Shown here: positions 17,768-26,385 of the stretch, piece by piece
Layout of the letters: every line of letters starts with the position of its first letter
How positions within the stretch are numbered: position 1 is the stretch's first letter
Assembly: GCA_016234535.1 (NCBI GenBank)
Contig: JACRBH010000212.1
Coordinates: 1 to 54,548 of the forward strand
Source of the DNA: Chloroflexota bacterium
Lineage (GTDB): Bacteria > Chloroflexota > Anaerolineae > Anaerolineales > Villigracilaceae
Length of the DNA: 54,548 bases
Direction of reading: 5' to 3'
The notes under the pieces: generated by a model
What the model saw: only the letters and a program-made list of their open reading frames with translations
Told to the model about the DNA's origin: nothing
Databases searched by the model: none
Translations under genes and position numbers: made by a program

Positions 17768-19132
17768 TTACTTGCAGGCGGCAGCGGGTTCGTACCAGGC
17801 AGCCAGATCGGCGTTGAAAGCGTCGGCGGCTTCCTGCGGGGTCTTCTCACCCTTCAATACAGCAATCACATTATTGTTGAGGGAGGTATAGGCGTCCACG
17901 TTGCCGGAAGGAGCAGCAAGCAGCTTTTCCCACACAAAGCGGATGTCCACGCCAGCGGCGGCGCTGTTGAAAGCCATAAAGTCAGCGGCGATTGGGTCGC
18001 TTAAGGTGGGAGCATCCTTGGTCAGCGGGAAGAAGCCGGGCAGGTTGTTGCCGAGCAATTCAGCAAAGGTTGGGGACTCGAGCCATTCGAGGAAGGTCAT
18101 TGCTGCTTCAAGGTTCGGAGAAGCGGCATTCGCGCCAATCGCGGCATCGATATGGAAGGTCACGTACTGATCCTTGCCTTCGAGAGCGGGCGGATAGAAA
18201 ACGCCCCACTCAAAGTCGGTGGCATCCTTTTCAAAAGCGCCGATACTCCAGGAACCATCGAGCATCATGGCAGCCTGACCCTGAGCAAACAACTGCTCGG
18301 CGTCATAGTAGCTGGTGGCTTCAAAGCCTGTCGGCAGGAAGGGCTTCATATCAGCGATCTGCTGGAAGGAAGCAACCATTTCCTCGCTGTTGAAGCAGCG
18401 TTCACCGTTCAAATAGGCCATGCGGCCTTCATACCCGCCAATGTTGCTGGGGATGTACTGCATCATCACAACTTCGTTGATATCCCAGGCATCTTTGGTG
18501 CCGTTGGCGAAAGGAATCACGCCTGCATCCAAAAGGGTCTGTGAAGCAACCATCAACTCTTCCCAAGTGGTGGGAATTTCAATGCCATTCGCTGCGAAGA
18601 TGTCTTTATTGTAGTAAACACCATGCGAAACTGCAATGATCGGCACAGCATAAGGCTCGCCAGTTTCGGTCGCCCAGGGAGCGCGGGAGGCTTCAGTGAA
18701 AGCATCGCTGATGCCCGGCAGATCTTTCAGGGAAGCAACATAGCCAGCGTCAAAGAGTTCGCGGCCAGTGGCAAAGGAGCGGACGAAATACAGATCGGGG
18801 CCAGTACCAGTTTCGAGCTGGGTGCGAAGCGTGGCATTGTAATCGGGAGGATTGGTGGGGTCGAACTTGACGGTGATGTTGGGGTATTCCTCATGGAAGG
18901 CGGCGGTGATCACCTCCCACGCGGCAACATCGTCAACGCGCCAGGAACCGAGGGTGAGGGTGACTTCTTCAGCAACAGTGGGGGCTTCGGTAGCCGCGGG
19001 AGCTTCCGTTGCGGCGGGAGCCTCAGTGGCGGCGGCAGGAGCTTCTGTTGCAGCGGGAGCAGGGGAACCGCATGAGGCAAGCATCATGCTCACCAGCACT
19101 AACACGGACAACATAGCAAACAGTTTCTTCAT
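17768..19132 (-). CDS. Extracellular sugar-binding lipoprotein (ABC, family 1)
   Basis: A 454-aa solute-binding protein. The lipoprotein signal ends in the lipobox LASC (Cys near 21). An Ala/Thr/Glu/Pro linker with repeated TEAPAA units (about 28-52) tethers the binding domain, which has MalE-type marks: VTLTLGSWRVDD, FHEEYPNITVKFDPTN, GTGPDLYFVRS and FAQGQAAMMLDGSW. A strong ribosome-binding site (AAAGGAGAAG) precedes the ATG. It is followed by two mRNA hairpins, consistent with higher dosage than the permeases. Ligand unknown; neighbours suggest an acetylated amino sugar or glycoside. Confidence 0.93.
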   Translation of the reverse strand: MKKLFAMLSVLVLVSMMLASCGSPAPAATEAPAAATEAPAATEAPAATEAPTVAEEVTLTLGSWRVDDVAAWEVITAAFHEEYPNITVKFDPTNPPDYNATLRTQLETGTGPDLYFVRSFATGRELFDAGYVASLKDLPGISDAFTEASRAPWATETGEPYAVPIIAVSHGVYYNKDIFAANGIEIPTTWEELMVASQTLLDAGVIPFANGTKDAWDINEVVMMQYIPSNIGGYEGRMAYLNGERCFNSEEMVASFQQIADMKPFLPTGFEATSYYDAEQLFAQGQAAMMLDGSWSIGAFEKDATDFEWGVFYPPALEGKDQYVTFHIDAAIGANAASPNLEAAMTFLEWLESPTFAELLGNNLPGFFPLTKDAPTLSDPIAADFMAFNSAAAGVDIRFVWEKLLAAPSGNVDAYTSLNNNVIAVLKGEKTPQEAADAFNADLAAWYEPAAACK

Positions 19133-19236
19133 TATTTCTTCTCCTTTAGATTTTTATTCAAAAGTTAATACACAAAGGGTCATGCACTATTTCAGGTACG
19201 CTATCAACCTCCTTTCATTTGAATTCGATTAAGAAA

Positions 19237-20085
19237 CTAACTCAACCTGCCAATACGCTCATACACATCCTGCATAAAGCGCTGAATATACTCCTGCGCA
19301 AATCGAGCGGGAGCCTTTCCCGCATCATTCATCAGCGGAGTCATATCCATCGCGTAAGACAGCCCAATGGTTGCATCCACACCATGCGACTCGAAATAGG
19401 TGGCATTCGCGCGCCGCCGCCCCATCGAAGCGAGGTCATATCGCTTACCACCCGCGATCTGCGAATCGAACACACCCAATAAAGCGAATTGCAGATTTTC
19501 ATGATCGGAAACATTCATCAACACTTTATCTTGATCGACCATCCAATCCAGCGCGCGCCAGACTTCACACCCAACGACTCTTTCGGGACGTTCGGCCTGA
19601 TCCAGTTTTCTGAGAGCTTCAATTACCCTGAGAGCGACTCCGATGTGCGTATCGTGCTTGTCTGCAAGATTGTGGGTGTAAACAAATTGCGGTTTGGCTG
19701 CCCGCAAGACCGAAAGAATATCCTCCACAGTTTCCTGACGGGACGCATCCTTGACGATCTTGCTTGGAAGGTCCAACATCACCTGTGCGGAATAATCACC
19801 AACGATAGCCGCCTTACGCTGCTCCTTAAAACGGACAAGGCGCATGTCATCATCGCTGTACTTTTCATAAATCCCATCGCGCGGAGAACCGCGCCCATCA
19901 GTCACAACAACGCCTGTAAACCATTTATCTTTCGTTTGAAAGCATTCAAGAATCGGCTGGGCAGACATGATCTCAATATCATCCTGGTGCGCGGCAATAC
20001 ATAAATGCGTGGTGCGCGCAAGCGCCTCATCCACGGGAGTGTTGTCTGGGACATAAACTTCGGCTGTATCTAAGTGAAACTTCAT
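19237..20085 (-). CDS. PIG-L family deacetylase
   Basis: A 282-aa protein. The start MKFHLDTAEVYVPD at 20085 is chosen for the AAAGGATC site before it, not the longer frame to 20229 that overlaps the next gene. The zinc-binding PIG-L motif is AAHQDDIEI (about 35), and the second metal-ligand region is YTHNLADKHDTHIGVAL (about 145). The family removes acetyl groups from N-acetylglucosamine-containing compounds. Its position between an ASKHA kinase-like gene and a sugar ABC transporter supports deacetylation of an imported N-acetylated sugar. It has no signal peptide, so it acts in the cytoplasm. Confidence 0.88.
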   Translation of the reverse strand: MKFHLDTAEVYVPDNTPVDEALARTTHLCIAAHQDDIEIMSAQPILECFQTKDKWFTGVVVTDGRGSPRDGIYEKYSDDDMRLVRFKEQRKAAIVGDYSAQVMLDLPSKIVKDASRQETVEDILSVLRAAKPQFVYTHNLADKHDTHIGVALRVIEALRKLDQAERPERVVGCEVWRALDWMVDQDKVLMNVSDHENLQFALLGVFDSQIAGGKRYDLASMGRRRANATYFESHGVDATIGLSYAMDMTPLMNDAGKAPARFAQEYIQRFMQDVYERIGRLS

Positions 20086-20104
20086 ATGATCCTTTTTCGT
20101 CTTC

Positions 20105-20137
20105 GTCATTGCTTCGGGCTTTCGCCCTCGCAATGAT
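20105..20137. repeat. Dispersed palindromic repeat, single copy
   Basis: TCATTGC and GCAATGA arms enclose GGGC/GCCC. The minus strand reads TCATTGCGAGGGCGAAAG and so on, the same unit as at 856-895. It sits in the 55-bp gap between the deacetylase and kinase-like genes. Confidence 0.65.
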
Positions 20138-20140
20138 GGA

Positions 20141-21526
20141 TTAATCGACCACCGGCAAACTCGCCGCCGCAACGGACTGACCCACGCGGCGTATTTTTTC
20201 ATCTGGCAGGTGCAATTCGATCTTTCCAATCAATTCAGGGAATTCTGTTTCAAAGACTTTCTTCGCGCCTTCGAGCAGCAAATCCCCGCCACGGCCAGAA
20301 GTACAGCGGCCAAGGATCAGAACATGCTTGATGTCGTAAAAATCGGCGTAATGGGCAATGCCATAGCCAAGATAAACACCCATGCTCTGCCAGATTTTCA
20401 ACGCGCCTTCGTGACCTGTCTCCAGCTTTTCCTGCACAGACTTCAACTTTTCGGCATCGGTTACATCCGCAGGGATTTGAATGCCCGCTTTGGGCGCAAG
20501 GCGGAAGACACATTGTTGTGAAAAATAAGAGGCGCCACAACCCCTGTCGCCAGACCATTCTTCCACAGGAGCATTCGGGCTGTAATCGATGGGCGCAAAA
20601 GCCAGCTCGTTCAGCCAGCCCATGATGTGGCCCTCCATATTTACATAGCCTGCCGCTTCGCTTGAACCAAGGGCAATTCCTAAAATCCCATTATCGTCAA
20701 TAGACATGGAGCCAGCCAATGCAGTCACATCGCCATCGTTGATGACTTCCAACGGAACGCCCATTTCTTCGCGAATCCGCAGGAACATGTTTTTGATCTC
20801 GACAAATTTTTCCTGCGGAATTCCACGGAACAGCGAAGCCACCATTGGGCGGTTGTCAATGTAGATACCCGCAGAACTTCCGCCAATCGCATCCACGTGC
20901 GGCATTTTGCTCGCGGCAGTTTTCAACGCGGTCATTACCTCGCGGTAGTGATATTCGGGGTCGGTATTCTTGCGCGGCTCCCAAATCACTTCCTCGCTGA
21001 AGATGGGAGTCCCATCCACCACGGCGCTCACTTTGCGGTCCGAGGCGCCCAGGTCAAACCCAATGCGATGACCCTGCAAATTGCGGCCGAGCAGTTTCCC
21101 CGTCTCGCGCGAAGCGGGCACTTCATCCACACCACAGGAGACAACGGAAAATTCCTTTTCGTAGACCTGCGTCCCCATAAAGCGAAAGTCAAATTTTTGC
21201 GCGCCGCGATCACTGTACACATTCTTCAAATACTCCGCGATCTTCGGCGAGCCGCCCACATGCAAAGTGTGCCCTCCACGCTGCCAGAGCAAAAACTTCA
21301 CAATGCGTTCGATGTATTGAAAATTGGATTCAAAATTTGGATGACCTTCAGGATAAACCTTGGTCTCGAAGCGGGATATTTCACCGCCGCTTCTTTCCAC
21401 GCCGATCACTGCTCTTACACCAACCGACTTGACCTCACGCTGAAAATTTTGATTCGCCAAAACAGCGGGACGAAAATCTTCATCCAATGGAGGCGCTACA
21501 CACGGAGGGATTAACTTCAAAGGCAT
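20141..21526 (-). CDS. ASKHA/ROK-like sugar kinase homologue
   Basis: A 461-aa protein with actin/hexokinase-fold motifs: phosphate-1 loop IGFDLGASDRKVSAV (about 165), catalytic-type NDGDVTALAGSM (about 255) and phosphate-2-like GIALGSSEAAGYV (about 275). The N-terminal 150 residues are extra compared with typical 300-320-aa ROK kinases and contain no named domain I recognise. The CxCGxxGC zinc motif of ROK proteins is missing; CGASYFSQQC follows instead. The start overlaps the regulator stop as TAATG. Placement after a ROK repressor and before a deacetylase supports sugar phosphorylation, but activity is inferred. Confidence 0.7.
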   Translation of the reverse strand: MPLKLIPPCVAPPLDEDFRPAVLANQNFQREVKSVGVRAVIGVERSGGEISRFETKVYPEGHPNFESNFQYIERIVKFLLWQRGGHTLHVGGSPKIAEYLKNVYSDRGAQKFDFRFMGTQVYEKEFSVVSCGVDEVPASRETGKLLGRNLQGHRIGFDLGASDRKVSAVVDGTPIFSEEVIWEPRKNTDPEYHYREVMTALKTAASKMPHVDAIGGSSAGIYIDNRPMVASLFRGIPQEKFVEIKNMFLRIREEMGVPLEVINDGDVTALAGSMSIDDNGILGIALGSSEAAGYVNMEGHIMGWLNELAFAPIDYSPNAPVEEWSGDRGCGASYFSQQCVFRLAPKAGIQIPADVTDAEKLKSVQEKLETGHEGALKIWQSMGVYLGYGIAHYADFYDIKHVLILGRCTSGRGGDLLLEGAKKVFETEFPELIGKIELHLPDEKIRRVGQSVAAASLPVVD

Positions 21527-22674
21527 TAATTTTCCTCATTGAACAAAAGGGAATAATCATCGAGCAGTAAAAATGCGGAAGCGCCAAGGATGCAGGCGCG
21601 ATAATCCAATGTGCCGACCTCAAGTTTTGTGCCTTCCGCCATTCGGGAAAAAGCACTAGTCTGCATGGAGCCGTTGACAGCGTCCAACCATTGCGAGCCA
21701 AAACGAGTCATATCGCCAGTGAGAACAATCTTTTGAATATTGAGTGTGCCGATCAAATTCGCAAGAGATGTGCCCAAATAATGGCCCGCCTTTTCAATCA
21801 CGGTATTTGTTTTTATGTCGCCCTTTTGAAAAGATGCAATAACTTCCTCGAGTGAATTCATTTTCATCTGCTGGACAACCGCGCGCGCGCTGGCAATGGT
21901 TTCCAAACAACCGCGTTTGCCGCAGCGGCACAACTCGCCATTCTCTTCCACTACCACATGCCCAATTTCCCCCGCGCCTCCGCCATCGCCCTGGAACAAA
22001 CGGCCATTGATCAAAATCCCCGCACCAATGCCATGAATGACATTAACTACGATCAAGTTCTCATCGGAAGCATGTTTGCCGCCATACACAAATTCACCAA
22101 TGGCAGCAGCCTGACTGTCGTTCAAGACCAGCACTGGGAGTTTGTATTTTTTTTCAAGCAATTGACTGAGCGGCAGGTCCTGCCATTCCAGGTTCACCGC
22201 ATTCACCACCACGCCTTCGCGCGTATTGACAAGCCCTGGTGTGCCGACTCCGATACCGACGATCGGTTTTAATTTTTTACGGGTAAGTTGATCGAGGATT
22301 TGATAAACAAGCTGAAGCGCCTTCTCGCCATTATCGTCATGGACAGGTACTTCCACGATCTCTTTGATCTCCCCTCTCAAATTGACAACTGCGCCTATGA
22401 ATTTATCCTGGGCAAGATTTAGGCCGATCAAATAGCGCGAGTCGGCTACGATGCTTAATAAGATCGGGGATTTCCCGCCAATTGATTCTCCGCGCCCGAC
22501 TTCCTCCACCAGGCCTTCGGTTAGCAAGCCGTTGACCACATCCGAAACCGTGGTGCGTGTGAGATGGGTCACACGCGCAACCTCTGCGCGGCTGATTGAA
22601 TCATGAGCAAAAATGGTCCGCAATACCAGGTCGCGGTTATGCTGTTTGGTCTGTTGATGAGTTGCTTTTTTCAT
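21526..22674 (-). CDS. ROK family transcriptional repressor
   Basis: A 382-aa NagC/XylR-type regulator. ATG 22674 (MKKATHQQTKQHNRD) is chosen; an ATG at 22692 and a TTG at 22716 are alternatives. A winged HTH (SRAEVARVTHLTRTTVSDVVNGLLTEG cut by residues 30-60) precedes the ROK sugar-binding domain with LIGLNLAQDKFIGAV, ELCRCGKRGCLETIAS (zinc motif CxCGxxGC, complete) and NLIGTLNIQKIVL. It heads the sugar operon and overlaps the kinase-like gene by one base, so it likely autoregulates, with a sugar or sugar phosphate as inducer. Confidence 0.88.
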   Translation of the reverse strand: MKKATHQQTKQHNRDLVLRTIFAHDSISRAEVARVTHLTRTTVSDVVNGLLTEGLVEEVGRGESIGGKSPILLSIVADSRYLIGLNLAQDKFIGAVVNLRGEIKEIVEVPVHDDNGEKALQLVYQILDQLTRKKLKPIVGIGVGTPGLVNTREGVVVNAVNLEWQDLPLSQLLEKKYKLPVLVLNDSQAAAIGEFVYGGKHASDENLIVVNVIHGIGAGILINGRLFQGDGGGAGEIGHVVVEENGELCRCGKRGCLETIASARAVVQQMKMNSLEEVIASFQKGDIKTNTVIEKAGHYLGTSLANLIGTLNIQKIVLTGDMTRFGSQWLDAVNGSMQTSAFSRMAEGTKLEVGTLDYRACILGASAFLLLDDYSLLFNEEN

Positions 22675-22731
22675 GGCTAACGGCAAATCCATATTAGCAA
22701 GACTTTGTAAATTCAATGGACTAACAAACTC

Positions 22732-22760
22732 ATTTTACAAACTCCTCCACAAAAAGTCAA
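22732..22760 (-). promoter_or_regulatory. Promoter of the sugar operon
   Basis: On the minus strand TTGACT (22760-22755), 17 bases, TAAAAT (22737-22732). Predicted start near 22725. TTTGT...ACAAA arms lie just downstream and could be part of the ROK operator. Confidence 0.65.
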
Positions 22761-22770
22761 GCCCTTCTCC

Positions 22771-22822
22771 TTGACAAAATCTCATTCTGAATTAAAATAA
22801 AATTTAGGCTAGACTAAATTTT
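22771..22822 (+). promoter_or_regulatory. Promoter with DtxR/MntR-type operator of the metal operon
   Basis: TTGACA (22771-22776), 16 bases, TAAAAT (22793-22798), then a perfect inverted repeat AAAATTTAG-GCTAGA-CTAAATTTT (22799-22822) lying over the expected start site. The TTTAGnCTAGnCTAAA style matches DtxR/IdeR/MntR boxes. Two DtxR-family genes lie in the operon it controls. Confidence 0.75.
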
Positions 22823-22846
22823 ACAGGTATCAGTTAGGAGTTTATT

Positions 22847-23875
22847 ATGAAATCCATATCCCGAAGAGATTTTCTTAAAGTAAGCGGGTTCGCATTGTTC
22901 GGCACGGCAGGCGCCATGACTTTGAATCAAAAGCACCCTCGCCAACCACATTCCGTTTCCGCCTCCCCACTCATGCAGCATGGTGACAACATCATGCCGG
23001 GAACAGTAGGCGAAGTCGATCATGAATTAAACGGCTTCAACCCGACAAATGTTTTGACCGACTTTGATTACGGCAAAGTATCCACCCTGCCCGATGGCAG
23101 AACACTTCGCGAATACGAGATCATAGCAGCCAACAAGGACGTTGAGATTGTGCCTGGTATTAAATTTTCCGCATGGACATATAACGGGCGCATTCCCGGC
23201 CCGACTCTGCGCTGCACCGAGGGAGATCATATTCGCATCACTTTTCAAAACGGGAGCGACCATCCACACACCATGCATTTTCACGGCATTCACGCTGGCG
23301 TAATGGATGGTGTGCCCGGAACAGGCAAAGGCGGCAATGTTCAGCCGGGCGAATCGTTTACCTATGAATTCGATGCCGAGCCATTTGGACTACATCTTTA
23401 TCACTGTCATGTCTTCCCACTCGCGCGTCACATCGCAAAAGGGCTTTACGGCGCGTTCATCATTGATCCAAAAGAAAGTCGTCCCGCAGTTGACCATGAA
23501 ATGGTTATGGTCATGAGCGGCTTCGATATCGACTTCGATGATGTGAACGATTTCTATGCAGTCAACGCGATCCCATTTCATTATCAGAATCACCCCATTC
23601 AAATCAAAGTCGGCGAAACGGTTCGCATTTATCTTGTGAACATTCTCGAGTTCGATCTAATAAACTCTTTTCACCTTCATGCAAATTTCTTTCACTACTA
23701 TCCCACTGGCACCAGCCTCACGCCATCTGAATTCACCGACACCATCATTCAGGGACAGGCGCAGCGCGGCATACTTGAATTCAGTTACAAGCATCCCGGC
23801 ATGTATATGTTCCATGCGCACGTGACGGAATTTGCGGAACTTGGCTGGAACGGCATGATCGAAGTGACGGAATAA
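22847..23875 (+). CDS. Tat-exported two-domain multicopper oxidase
   Basis: A 342-aa copper protein. A twin-arginine signal (SRRDFLKVSGF) at the N-terminus sends it out folded. Two cupredoxin domains are visible. Domain 1 has HTMHFHGIH (about 143) and HLYHCHVFPLARH (about 185), the type-1 Cys-His region, with Leu where the axial Met would be. Domain 2 has HLHANFFHYY (about 275) and MFHAHVTEF (about 322), with no Cys. That layout matches two-domain laccases/nitrite-reductase-like oxidases. First gene of the metal operon behind a DtxR-type operator, so ferroxidase or manganese oxidase activity is a reasonable inference. Ribosome-binding site TTAGGAG. Confidence 0.85.
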   Translation: MKSISRRDFLKVSGFALFGTAGAMTLNQKHPRQPHSVSASPLMQHGDNIMPGTVGEVDHELNGFNPTNVLTDFDYGKVSTLPDGRTLREYEIIAANKDVEIVPGIKFSAWTYNGRIPGPTLRCTEGDHIRITFQNGSDHPHTMHFHGIHAGVMDGVPGTGKGGNVQPGESFTYEFDAEPFGLHLYHCHVFPLARHIAKGLYGAFIIDPKESRPAVDHEMVMVMSGFDIDFDDVNDFYAVNAIPFHYQNHPIQIKVGETVRIYLVNILEFDLINSFHLHANFFHYYPTGTSLTPSEFTDTIIQGQAQRGILEFSYKHPGMYMFHAHVTEFAELGWNGMIEVTE

Positions 23876-23888
23876 TTACAGGTGCATC

Positions 23889-25076
23889 ATGAATGAAAAC
23901 TCGACAAAGAAACCCCGCTTCACTTTCCAAAGCCTTATCCTGCTTCTGGCCCCGGTCATTCTCCTCGCTGGAGTGATCGCGCTCTTCCTCTCCACGGGCG
24001 GCGGATTAAGTCTCAGCACCGCCGCACCAGTTGAAGGCTTAAGTGTGGAACGATATGTCCTTAAACAAAACAGTATCGAACTACACATCCGCAACACGGG
24101 ACCAGATGAAATCACGATTGCAAACATCATCATCAACTCGGCAGTGATGCCATTTCAAGTGGAACCAGATTCAACTATTCAACGGCTTGGACGTGCAGTA
24201 ATTCGTTTTGCTTATCCATGGTCGCATGGTGAGGCGTACGCAATAACGATTTTCACCAATAATGCAGTCCCGTTCAATGTTGAGATTCCCGTTGCGTTTG
24301 AAACCCCTCAGCCTTCAAGCAGTACATTTTGGGGCTTCACATTGATCGGCTTGTACGTGGGAGTCATCCCTGTATTCCTCGGCATCTTCTGGTTCCCCGC
24401 CCTGCGTCAACTTGGACGCCGTACAATGACCTTCCTCATGGCGGTCACAGCAGGCCTGCTTGTATTCCTTGGTTTGGACACAATTGCTGAAGCGCTCGAG
24501 TTCGCAAGCAAAGTACCTTCTGCGTTTCAAGGCATTGGATTAATTGGCATCGGCTCTGTTGCGACCTTCCTGTTACTGGACGCGATTTCAAAACGACAGA
24601 CTGAGATCACAGGCAACGAAACAGATCGCAGACTTGCAGTTGCGTTCATGATTGCAATTGGAATCGGTTTTCACAACCTCGGCGAAGGACTTGCCATTGG
24701 CGCGGCTTATAACGTCGGTGAGATTGCGCTTGGCACATTTCTCGTTGTTGGCTTTATCATACAAAACATCACCGAGGGACTTGGCATCATAGCACCCGTT
24801 CTGCGCGACAAACCCAGCATTGGAAGATTGGCTATCATGGGGTTGATCGGCGGCGGCCCTGCGATCATTGGCGCATGGATTGGCGGTTACACGCCATCAC
24901 CATTTCTGGCTGTGCTATTCCTCGCCATCGGCGCCGGCGCGATCTTTGAAGTAGTCTATGAAATTGCCAAACTCATTCAAAAAGACACCGCGCGCGAATC
25001 CATGCCGATGACTGTTTTTAGCGGCGTCTTGACCGGTATGTTAATGCTTTGGGTAACAGGTCTTTTGATCAAATAA
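23889..25076 (+). CDS. ZIP family metal transporter with N-terminal extracytoplasmic domain
   Basis: A 395-aa membrane protein. An N-terminal helix (about 12-32) is followed by a roughly 100-residue beta-rich domain outside the membrane, then about eight helices of the ZIP fold. The metal-site helix is HNLGEGLAIGAAYNVGEIALG (cut; His and Glu near 258-262), with QNITEGLGIIAPV in the next helix. ZIP proteins import Zn, Fe or Mn. The extra N-terminal domain is unusual; most bacterial ZIPs are about 250-300 aa. It follows the multicopper oxidase by 13 bp, so oxidase and importer are co-expressed under a metal-responsive operator. Confidence 0.85.
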   Translation: MNENSTKKPRFTFQSLILLLAPVILLAGVIALFLSTGGGLSLSTAAPVEGLSVERYVLKQNSIELHIRNTGPDEITIANIIINSAVMPFQVEPDSTIQRLGRAVIRFAYPWSHGEAYAITIFTNNAVPFNVEIPVAFETPQPSSSTFWGFTLIGLYVGVIPVFLGIFWFPALRQLGRRTMTFLMAVTAGLLVFLGLDTIAEALEFASKVPSAFQGIGLIGIGSVATFLLLDAISKRQTEITGNETDRRLAVAFMIAIGIGFHNLGEGLAIGAAYNVGEIALGTFLVVGFIIQNITEGLGIIAPVLRDKPSIGRLAIMGLIGGGPAIIGAWIGGYTPSPFLAVLFLAIGAGAIFEVVYEIAKLIQKDTARESMPMTVFSGVLTGMLMLWVTGLLIK

Positions 25077-25084
25077 GGAGTCCC

Positions 25085-25756
25085 ATGCCAGATACCATTA
25101 CTCAATCCATTCAGGATTACCTCAAACATATTTATGAACTGAACGAACATGGCGGCTCTGCCAGCACGAACGATATCGCAATACGCCTCAATATCGCGCC
25201 TGCTTCGGTCACGGGCATGTTACAAAAACTTGCCAGCGCCACACCGCCGCTTGTCATCTATAAAAAACATCAGGGCGTTACGCTCACAAAAAACGGCGAG
25301 AAGGCCGCGCTCGAAGTCATTCGACATCACCGCCTGCTTGAAACTTTCCTTGTCACCACTCTCGGTTATTCATGGGATGAAGTTCACCGCGAAGCAGACA
25401 AGCTCGAACATGTGATCTCAGAGGATTTTGAAGCGCGCATGGCTGAAGCCTTGGGGCATCCGACTCGCGACCCGCATGGAGAATTAATCCCAACTGCGGA
25501 TCTGGTGATGCCGGTCGACGAATCATGTCCGCTCGCTTCATTGCGGACCGATGAAACTGCCACCGTCCGAAGAGTATCAGATGACGACCCGGCCTTGCTC
25601 CGCCACCTGCGTGAGATCGGCGTGGTGCCCGAAGTGAAAATTGTCGTCAAAAGTTATTCCGAGTTCGATGGGAATTTAACATTGCAAGTTGAAGGTCAAA
25701 AGTCGAATGTCGTGTTGGGAACGGCTGTTACAAGCCAGGTATTTGTGGATAAATAA
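25085..25756 (+). CDS. DtxR/MntR-family metal-dependent repressor
   Basis: A 223-aa regulator. ATG 25085 (MPDTITQSIQDYLKHIYEL) follows AAGGAG and is preferred to an upstream ATG inside the ZIP gene. Domains: winged HTH (about 1-65; NIAPASVTGMLQKLA is the recognition region), dimerisation and metal-site domain with IRHHRLLETFL and EADKLEHVIS (the usual Glu-x2-Glu-His ligands), GHPTRDPHG, and a C-terminal FeoA/SH3-like domain (TVRRVSDDDPALLRHLREIGV). It likely binds the inverted repeat at 22799-22822 with Mn or Fe as corepressor, closing an autoregulatory loop. Confidence 0.9.
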   Translation: MPDTITQSIQDYLKHIYELNEHGGSASTNDIAIRLNIAPASVTGMLQKLASATPPLVIYKKHQGVTLTKNGEKAALEVIRHHRLLETFLVTTLGYSWDEVHREADKLEHVISEDFEARMAEALGHPTRDPHGELIPTADLVMPVDESCPLASLRTDETATVRRVSDDDPALLRHLREIGVVPEVKIVVKSYSEFDGNLTLQVEGQKSNVVLGTAVTSQVFVDK

Positions 25757-25782
25757 ATGAGTATAAAAATTAGAGGTAAACA

Positions 25783-26382
25783 ATGAACGAAAATATTTTC
25801 CGCATTTTAGCCGCCCTCATCTTTTTTACAGGAATGGGCATCTCAATCAACTTCCGCCTTAAGGCAGATAAAGAAACGGGAGAAAAAATCTCCCGCAAAG
25901 TGGACGGCACTGCAATGATGAACATTATCAGATTTGGCGGGCTGATTCTTTGGCTGAGTCCGCTCGTATATTTGATCAACCCGAACTGGATGAACTGGTC
26001 AAAGATCGGCTTGCCAGAATCGATCCGCTGGGCCGGGGTTGGAATTGGCATCCTTTGCGTAATTGGAATTTACTGGCTGTTCAGTAGCATTGGCAGCGGC
26101 ATCACCCCCACCAGCGCCACACGCAAGGAACACAAACTTGTCACGCGCGGAATCTACCATTGGATACGGCATCCACTTTATACAATCGGATCATCTTTTA
26201 TTGTTTCTTTTGGCATGATGGCAGATAATTGGTTCATCGCCGCATTTGGCATTCTGGCTTTCATCTTGATGGCAGTCCGCACACCAAAAGAGGAAGCGAA
26301 TCTCATCGAAAAATTCGGTGACGAATATAGAGAATATATGAAACGCACGGGCCGCTTTTTACCCAAGTTAGGGAACAGATAA
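25783..26382 (+). CDS. ICMT/PEMT-like membrane methyltransferase
   Basis: A 199-aa integral membrane protein with about five helices and the C-terminal signature of isoprenylcysteine/phospholipid methyltransferases: TRGIYHWIRHPLYTIG (about 122), then EEANLIEKFGDEYREYMKRTGRFLP. The family uses SAM to methylate small lipophilic or thiol substrates. Why it lies between two DtxR-type genes in a metal operon is unclear; it is 26 bp after the first and 3 bp before the second, so co-transcription is likely. Ribosome-binding site GAGGTAAAC. Confidence 0.8.
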   Translation: MNENIFRILAALIFFTGMGISINFRLKADKETGEKISRKVDGTAMMNIIRFGGLILWLSPLVYLINPNWMNWSKIGLPESIRWAGVGIGILCVIGIYWLFSSIGSGITPTSATRKEHKLVTRGIYHWIRHPLYTIGSSFIVSFGMMADNWFIAAFGILAFILMAVRTPKEEANLIEKFGDEYREYMKRTGRFLPKLGNR

Positions 26383-26385
26383 AAT

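Noticed and set aside
18957..19065. Tandem DNA repeat in the binding-protein gene
   Set aside because: It encodes the expected Ala/Thr/Glu/Pro tether after the lipobox; no separate repeat element is needed.
18852..19232. Plus-strand frame rich in Ala and Gly opposite the binding-protein gene
   Set aside because: It is the complement of the low-complexity lipoprotein linker, not a gene.
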